DNA of 46,915 bases from Sandaracinaceae bacterium. Lineage in GTDB: Bacteria > Myxococcota_A > Polyangia > Polyangiales > Sandaracinaceae. Location of the stretch: NCBI GenBank assembly GCA_040218145.1, contig JAVJQK010000036.1, positions 1 through 46,915 on the forward strand, given 5' to 3'. The translations under genes were made by a program, and so were the position numbers. Of this stretch, positions 43,205 through 46,915 are shown piece by piece. Within the stretch, counting starts at the first letter, position 1, and the number at the start of each line of letters is the position of its first letter. The notes below the pieces were generated by a model. That model ran no database searches and was not told where the DNA came from. It saw only the letters and a list, made by a program, of their open reading frames with translations.

Positions 43205-43573
43205 ATGAGATGGATTCGTTCGGTCTCGGCGCTCCGCGCCTCGCTGGCTGGCTGCCTCCTGCTCGGAGCCGCGGGTTGCACGAGCGGGCACACCTGCCCT
43301 GCGCCGGAGTCGGTGCCGGCGGGGCGCGAGGCGCTCGCGGCGGACATCCCTGCGTCGGCGCGTCTCTGCAACGGCAGCACGCTCAGCTTCGAGGGATACG
43401 ACGGCAACCGGGAGGCCGCTCACGCGCTGGAGGAGCGACTGCACGAGCGAGGGTGGACGGGGCAGCTCGGCGCCGACCTCAGAGGCGACTTCGTCAAGGG
43501 CGACGAGCGGGTCCACATCTCCTTCGACGAGGTCTCGGAGGGCGTGACCGCGGGTGTGATGGTCTATCGCTGA
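43205..43573 (+). CDS. Small lipoprotein
   Basis: A 122-residue protein from ATG 43205. Signal ALRASLAGCLLLGAAGC ends in the lipobox. The mature ~97 residues have two further Cys that may form a disulfide, and a short C-terminal beta-rich part. No family is recognised. The 3' end overlaps the convergent gene by 10 bp. Confidence 0.7.
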   Translation: MRWIRSVSALRASLAGCLLLGAAGCTSGHTCPAPESVPAGREALAADIPASARLCNGSTLSFEGYDGNREAAHALEERLHERGWTGQLGADLRGDFVKGDERVHISFDEVSEGVTAGVMVYR

Positions 43574-44691
43574 TCGCGCGGCGCTCGCTCGAGGGCCGCG
43601 ACGACGCGCGCTTGCTGCACCAGGAGCCCCTGTGCCTCCGCGGAGCCGGGGGCGCGCGCGAGGGCGAGGTGCAGGGCCGCGCCGTCGAAGAGCACGTCGG
43701 TGACCATCGGGTCCAGGGCGGCGACCGCGGCGCCCACCTCGGGGTGGGAGAGCAGCGCGTGGGCTCCCTCGGAGGGCGTTCCCGTCACGATGAAGCGGCC
43801 GTCGTAGGCGGCGCCCGCGAAGAACATCGGCGCCTGCGGGCACACCTCCCACGCGCGCGCCACCGCGCGGCCGTAGAGGAGGCCGTGGTGGACCGCGACG
43901 CCGCCGCGCGCGGTCGAGTGGAGCGCGAAGCGGAGCGGGAGCGGGCGGCCGACGCTCATCCGGAGATACGCGCGCGCGTCGTCGGCCGCGTCGGCCAGGT
44001 CCAGGCTCACGGCCCGGCCCGCGTGGTGAGAGGGGATCGTCGCCAGCGGCGCGCTCGCGGGCGCGCGGGCGCGGTTCGGCGGCAGGGCGTCCGCGCGCGC
44101 CTCGAGCTTCTCGGCGAGCTGCGCCGTCCAGCCGAGCATGTGGTAGCAGGCCTCGTGCGAAGTGAAGAGCTGGTCGACCGTCACCTCCACCGCCGCGTCG
44201 GTGACGCAGCCCTTGCCGCCCGCCTGTCGCAGCGTGCGCGTCAGCCACGCGATGTCGTGCTCGGCCATCCAGCCGTCGAGCTCGGGGCACGAGCGCCCGA
44301 CCGTCAGGCCGAGGCCGAGCGGCCGGCGGAACTCGACGCGGAACAGGAGCGCGTGACCGCGTGAGTGGGCCAGGCTGGGCTCGCGCTGCCCGGCGTGCCC
44401 GACGCCGAGGCTCCACGCCCGGCCGTCCACGTCGCCCCCGAACCAGCCGAGCCCACGCCGGGTCAGCCCGTGCCGGGCGGCGACGGGGGCGAGGTGTCGC
44501 TCGACCGCCCCGCGATCGACCGCGTGCTCCATCAGGGCGGCCGACGCCCCCGGCGCGAAGGTGTTCATCACGCGCTTGTTGAGCTCGAACGTGCGGCTGT
44601 AGGCGAGCCAGGTGAACGCGCTGAGGCCCGCGAAGAAGGCGAACGACGCGAGCATGCCCAAGATGTCCCAGATGTCCATGGCCTGCCCCAT
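43564..44691 (-). CDS. Hypothetical protein with N-terminal membrane segment
   Basis: A 375-residue protein from ATG 44691; Met5 is another option. A hydrophobic stretch (WDILGMLASFAFFAGLSAFTW, about 8-28) forms a membrane anchor or signal. The rest has mixed alpha/beta composition and a few Cys; no motifs identify a family. A GC-rich hairpin 5' of it suggests it is transcribed on its own. Confidence 0.68.
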   Translation of the reverse strand: MGQAMDIWDILGMLASFAFFAGLSAFTWLAYSRTFELNKRVMNTFAPGASAALMEHAVDRGAVERHLAPVAARHGLTRRGLGWFGGDVDGRAWSLGVGHAGQREPSLAHSRGHALLFRVEFRRPLGLGLTVGRSCPELDGWMAEHDIAWLTRTLRQAGGKGCVTDAAVEVTVDQLFTSHEACYHMLGWTAQLAEKLEARADALPPNRARAPASAPLATIPSHHAGRAVSLDLADAADDARAYLRMSVGRPLPLRFALHSTARGGVAVHHGLLYGRAVARAWEVCPQAPMFFAGAAYDGRFIVTGTPSEGAHALLSHPEVGAAVAALDPMVTDVLFDGAALHLALARAPGSAEAQGLLVQQARVVAALERAPRDQR

Positions 44692-44759
44692 CGGCGCTCA
44701 CCGCCGTCGGTTGCGTAGCATGTGAAGCGCTCACTGTGCCGCCGAGTGGCGGACGAAGT

Positions 44760-44795
44760 GACGCCCCGGCGCGAGGGGGGGCGCGCCGGGGCGTC
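44760..44795. terminator. Perfect 14-bp GC-rich hairpin
   Basis: Arms GACGCCCCGGCGCG (44760-44773) and CGCGCCGGGGCGTC (44782-44795) are perfectly complementary around an 8-base loop. It lies downstream of the gene at 44824-45603 on the minus strand and upstream of the next minus gene. No U-tract follows, so it is a strong hairpin in a terminator position rather than a classical terminator. Confidence 0.5.
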
Positions 44796-44823
44796 GAGGG
44801 GGTCATCGGAGAGGGCGAGGCGC

Positions 44824-45603
44824 TCAGGCCTCGGCCGGGTCGACCGGCGCGACGGGGGGGATCGGCTGGTCGAGATCGACGTCGGGGCTCGGAGGCGGCG
44901 GGGCGGGGTCGCTCGCGGCGCGACGGTTCGCCTCGCGCTGAGCCTCGATGGGGGCGACGGCGCGGCGGAAGCGCGCCACGCTGGCCTCGTCGTCGGGCTC
45001 GACCTCGCCCACCAGGATCCGGCCGTAGTCGGAGATCGCGCTCGCGAGGGCGTCGATGGCGTCGCGCAGCGCGGTGCTCTCGGCCTGGCTCTCCACGTCG
45101 CGACCGAGGCCCAGCGCCTCGCCGTAGGCCTCGTGCGCGCGGCGCACGAAGGCGAGCTGCTCGGGGCCGATGAGCGCGTCGATCTGCGCCGCGAGGCCCT
45201 CCTCGTCGAGGCGCTCGAGCAGCACGTCGCTCTCGGCCCACTCCCGCCGGCCGGCGAGCTTGAGGAAGCGGGTGCCGTCCGGGAAGACGCGCGAGAGCAA
45301 GAGGCGCGCGCGGTCGCCGACCTCCGAGCCGACGATGCGCGCCTTGGCCTCGACCGCCTCCCGGACGCCGAGCCACGCGCTCCCGAAGGTGGCGTTGAAC
45401 ACGCCGAGGTCGGCGCTGCTCTCCGCCTGCCGCCGCTTGACGATGGCCCGCAAGCCCTCGCCCGTCTCGCGGACCGTGACCAGTCGTCGGTGCAGCCGCT
45501 CGCTCGGGTCGTCGGGCGCGTGCTCCAGGATGTCCTTCGCGAGGAACACCCCGGACTGGCCGTCGAAGCGGGGGGCGAGGAAGTGGTTCGAGAAGTCTGC
45601 CAT
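44824..45603 (-). CDS. Hypothetical helical protein with Pro-rich tail
   Basis: A 259-residue protein from ATG 45603 with AAGGAGA just upstream. It is dominated by charged helices; the C-terminal ~30 residues are Pro/Asp-rich. No signal peptide, membrane segment or known motif is visible. It opens with SNHFLAPRFDGQSGVF, and no family is assigned. The AT-rich palindrome at 45709-45778 is 106 bp upstream of its start. Confidence 0.68.
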   Translation of the reverse strand: MADFSNHFLAPRFDGQSGVFLAKDILEHAPDDPSERLHRRLVTVRETGEGLRAIVKRRQAESSADLGVFNATFGSAWLGVREAVEAKARIVGSEVGDRARLLLSRVFPDGTRFLKLAGRREWAESDVLLERLDEEGLAAQIDALIGPEQLAFVRRAHEAYGEALGLGRDVESQAESTALRDAIDALASAISDYGRILVGEVEPDDEASVARFRRAVAPIEAQREANRRAASDPAPPPPSPDVDLDQPIPPVAPVDPAEA

Positions 45604-45708
45604 GGGGTCTCCTTCGCGGCGCCGTCACCCGAGACACCACGCCCCGCGAGCTCACCGCGTCTGCAAACCCACCCATCGCGGCGGCGCGCCGACGGTTGCT
45701 TCGCGAAT

Positions 45709-45778
45709 GACAGAAAGTGAAAATTCAGACTTCTCCGCGAAAATCATGCGCGAGAGGTCCGAATTTTGACATTTTGTC
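45709..45778. repeat. AT-rich 27-bp imperfect inverted repeat
   Basis: Arms at 45709-45735 and 45752-45778 match at 22 of 27 positions around a 16-base spacer. The core AAAATTC/GAATTTT is perfect. Base composition is clearly richer in A/T than the surrounding DNA. It lies upstream of the gene at 44824-45603 and downstream of a DUF1428 remnant. It may be an operator, a small mobile relic or a rho-independent element. Confidence 0.6.
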
Positions 45779-45804
45779 GTGATTTGAGCCCCGAAAGCCT
45801 GATT

Positions 45805-45911
45805 TCTCACCTCAGGGGCCGAGCGGAGAGCGGCGGCCTCCTTCGCGTGCTTCTCGAAGGCGTCCTCGTGGCGGTCGGCACGGCGGTCACGAATCCATCG
45901 ACGTAGGTCAT
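45805..45911 (-). pseudogene. DUF1428 (YbaA-like) N-terminal remnant with frameshift
   Basis: A strong ribosome site (GAGGAGA, 8 bases upstream) precedes ATG 45911. The first residues MTYVDGFVTAVPTA match the start of DUF1428 proteins. After the 14th codon the frame slips by one base; in the next frame the text EDAFEKHAKEAAAL continues the family pattern. Nothing beyond about residue 30 is recognisable, while a full protein has ~115 residues. In the original frame a stop occurs at 45807. This looks like a truncated, frameshifted remnant. Confidence 0.65.
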
Positions 45912-45966
45912 GTTCGGCTCTCCTCGGTTGGGGGGACGAGGGTTGGACGACCGGGGGGCGCGGAAA

Positions 45967-46680
45967 TCATCGGCGCTCGTCCGGGATGTCGCCGAAGCGC
46001 TCCTCGGCGCAGTCGAGGTGGTGCCAGTGCGTGACGCTCCGGCCCGGTCGGGGCGAGCGCACGCGTCGGCCGTAGCGTAGCTCCCCGTGGGAGATGCGAC
46101 CGCCGCAGACGCGACAGCGCGAGCGGCCGCTCCGGGCGCGCTCCACGAACCCGGGCGCGCCGCCGTCGAGGTCGATGTGATCGGGGGCGGCCCAGTCGGC
46201 GGCGCCGAGGTAGGCCCAGGGGAACGAGCGCTTCTCGGCCGCGTGGTGAAGGAGGAAGGCGCAGGCGCGGCCGTCCTCCAGCCAGGGCGTCACGCGCAGG
46301 CGGCCTCCGTCCGCGGTGATCACCTCGCTGCCGAGCCAGCGGTCGCCGACCCTCGACCAGGTCACGCGCCGCAGGGCGCGCCACGGGACCACCACCCACC
46401 CGGAGCGCGTGCGGGCGTGGAGCGCGTCGCGGTGGAGGCGCACCTCCAGGACGAGGTCGCGGCGCAGCGCGTGCCCGAAGAGCGCCGCCGCCAGACCGCC
46501 GGTGATCACGCCCATGACGAGGGCGCCGAGGGCGCGCACCGGGTCGAAGGGCAAGAGCAGGGCGGCCGCCGCGAGCGGCAGGAGCAGGAAGGCGGCGCAG
46601 CCCACGTCCCGGGCGAGCCGACCCCCTCCGAGCGCGTAGCCCGCGATCGGCCCCTCCTCCCAGTCGCGCTCCTCGCTCAT
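45967..46680 (-). CDS. Membrane protein with C-terminal PARP-type zinc finger
   Basis: A 237-residue protein from ATG. Two transmembrane segments lie at about 26-44 and 49-68. A PH-like or DUF304-like region follows (about 75-160; VLEVRLHRDALHARTRSGW). The C-terminal part (about 178-228) has the PARP-type zinc-finger layout: SGRSRCRVCGGRISHGELR, then THWHHLDC, with Cys189, Cys192, His221 and Cys224. The spacing C-x2-C-x28-H-x2-C equals that of PARP1 finger 1. The membrane link is unusual, since PARP fingers bind DNA breaks in animals. Confidence 0.75.
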   Translation of the reverse strand: MSEERDWEEGPIAGYALGGGRLARDVGCAAFLLLPLAAAALLLPFDPVRALGALVMGVITGGLAAALFGHALRRDLVLEVRLHRDALHARTRSGWVVVPWRALRRVTWSRVGDRWLGSEVITADGGRLRVTPWLEDGRACAFLLHHAAEKRSFPWAYLGAADWAAPDHIDLDGGAPGFVERARSGRSRCRVCGGRISHGELRYGRRVRSPRPGRSVTHWHHLDCAEERFGDIPDERR

Positions 46681-46915
46681 GGTCGTTCAGAGTACGCGGC
46701 GCGCGAGCGGAGCTTCCAGCACCGCTTCTAGGCCCAAATCCAGCGCCTCGTTCCACGATGCGCCTGTACTTGGGGCTAGCAGTGTCCGGCAAAGATGACT
46801 GCGCGCGCCTCGCCGGCGGGACAGCGCGCCCAGCGCGCCAGTCGCTCCTCCGAAATGCTTCAGCATTTCGTCGTCGGCCCGGCGCGCTGGACACGCCGTC
46901 GCGCTCGGCGATGCA
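46681..46915. other. Noncoding region with nested inverted repeats
   Basis: No gene is seen here. The 5' part is the region upstream of the PARP-finger gene and should hold its promoter, but no clear boxes are visible. The 3' part holds nested inverted repeats at 46830-46890. Confidence 0.55.
46830..46890. repeat. Nested inverted repeats
   Basis: Outer arms CCAGCGCGCC (46830-46839) and GGCGCGCTGG (46881-46890) surround an inner stem CGAAATGCT/AGCATTTCG (46851-46870) with a 2-base loop (or 8 bp plus TTCA). No U-tract follows. It could be a repeat-family element or a strong folded RNA. Confidence 0.7.

Noticed and set aside
43100-45676. Minus-strand reading frame of 858 codons
   Set aside because: It covers two real genes in another frame, with Arg-rich low-complexity content and no motifs.
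45766-45771. TTGACA as a -35 promoter box
   Set aside because: No -10-like sequence lies 16-18 bases further on, and no plus-strand gene follows nearby.

Overview
The window is very GC-rich chromosomal DNA with dense coding on both strands, frequent GTG/TTG starts and 4-base GTGA/ATGA gene overlaps. The gene content points to a myxobacterium-like deltaproteobacterium, probably of the Sandaracinaceae/Polyangia type. Evidence includes Hanks-type Ser/Thr kinases, an AgmX/PglI-type protein, many large lipoproteins with Asp-Ala-Gly linkers, and a Cys-type glutathione peroxidase. The lineage is inferred from gene content only. I see no rRNA, tRNA, CRISPR array, phage or transposase gene.

Layout. 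1-288: noncoding and hairpin-rich. 289-2093: a futalosine-hydrolase-like nucleosidase and an App1-like HAD phosphatase. 2209-4756: two tandem paralogous VWA lipoproteins. 4775-8801: two TetR regulators, a Ser/Thr kinase with an unusual catalytic loop, an orphan PAS histidine kinase and a SixA-like phosphatase. 8807-12454: two methyltransferases, glutathione peroxidase, a dCMP-deaminase-like enzyme and a TerB-like protein. 12606-16237: a small acidic protein, then a minus-strand group of an unknown protein, a double-receiver protein, a zinc-ribbon/TM/Gly-Ser-repeat/AgmX protein, a 72-aa protein and a single receiver. 16394-23491: secreted proteins (barrel-like protein, FG-GAP lipoprotein, tandem Cys-rich/propeller lipoproteins, C2-PDZ lipoprotein) around a leucine dehydrogenase. 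23577-26340: pyruvate kinase linked through a 7-codon mini-ORF to a membrane Ser/Thr kinase. 26373-28149: dispanin-like protein and a divergent LysR/DUF1304 pair with a palindrome between them. 28153-33312: LamG lipoprotein, long acyl-CoA dehydrogenase, DnaJ-type zinc-finger protein and two membrane proteins. 33420-36445: a YdbH-YnbE-like intermembrane bridge pair. 36606-42264: RlmN/Cfr-family radical SAM enzyme, beta-helix lipoprotein, another lipoprotein and a RelA-like (p)ppGpp synthetase with a lost HD motif. 42418-46680: mostly unrecognised proteins, a DUF1428 remnant beside an AT-rich 70-bp palindrome, and a membrane protein ending in a PARP-type zinc finger. 46681-46915: noncoding with nested inverted repeats.

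The strongest leads are the PARP-type zinc finger on a bacterial membrane protein, the YdbH-YnbE pair without YdbL, the receiver/AgmX gene group, the kinase with His in place of the metal-binding Asn, and the DUF1428 remnant with its AT-rich palindrome.
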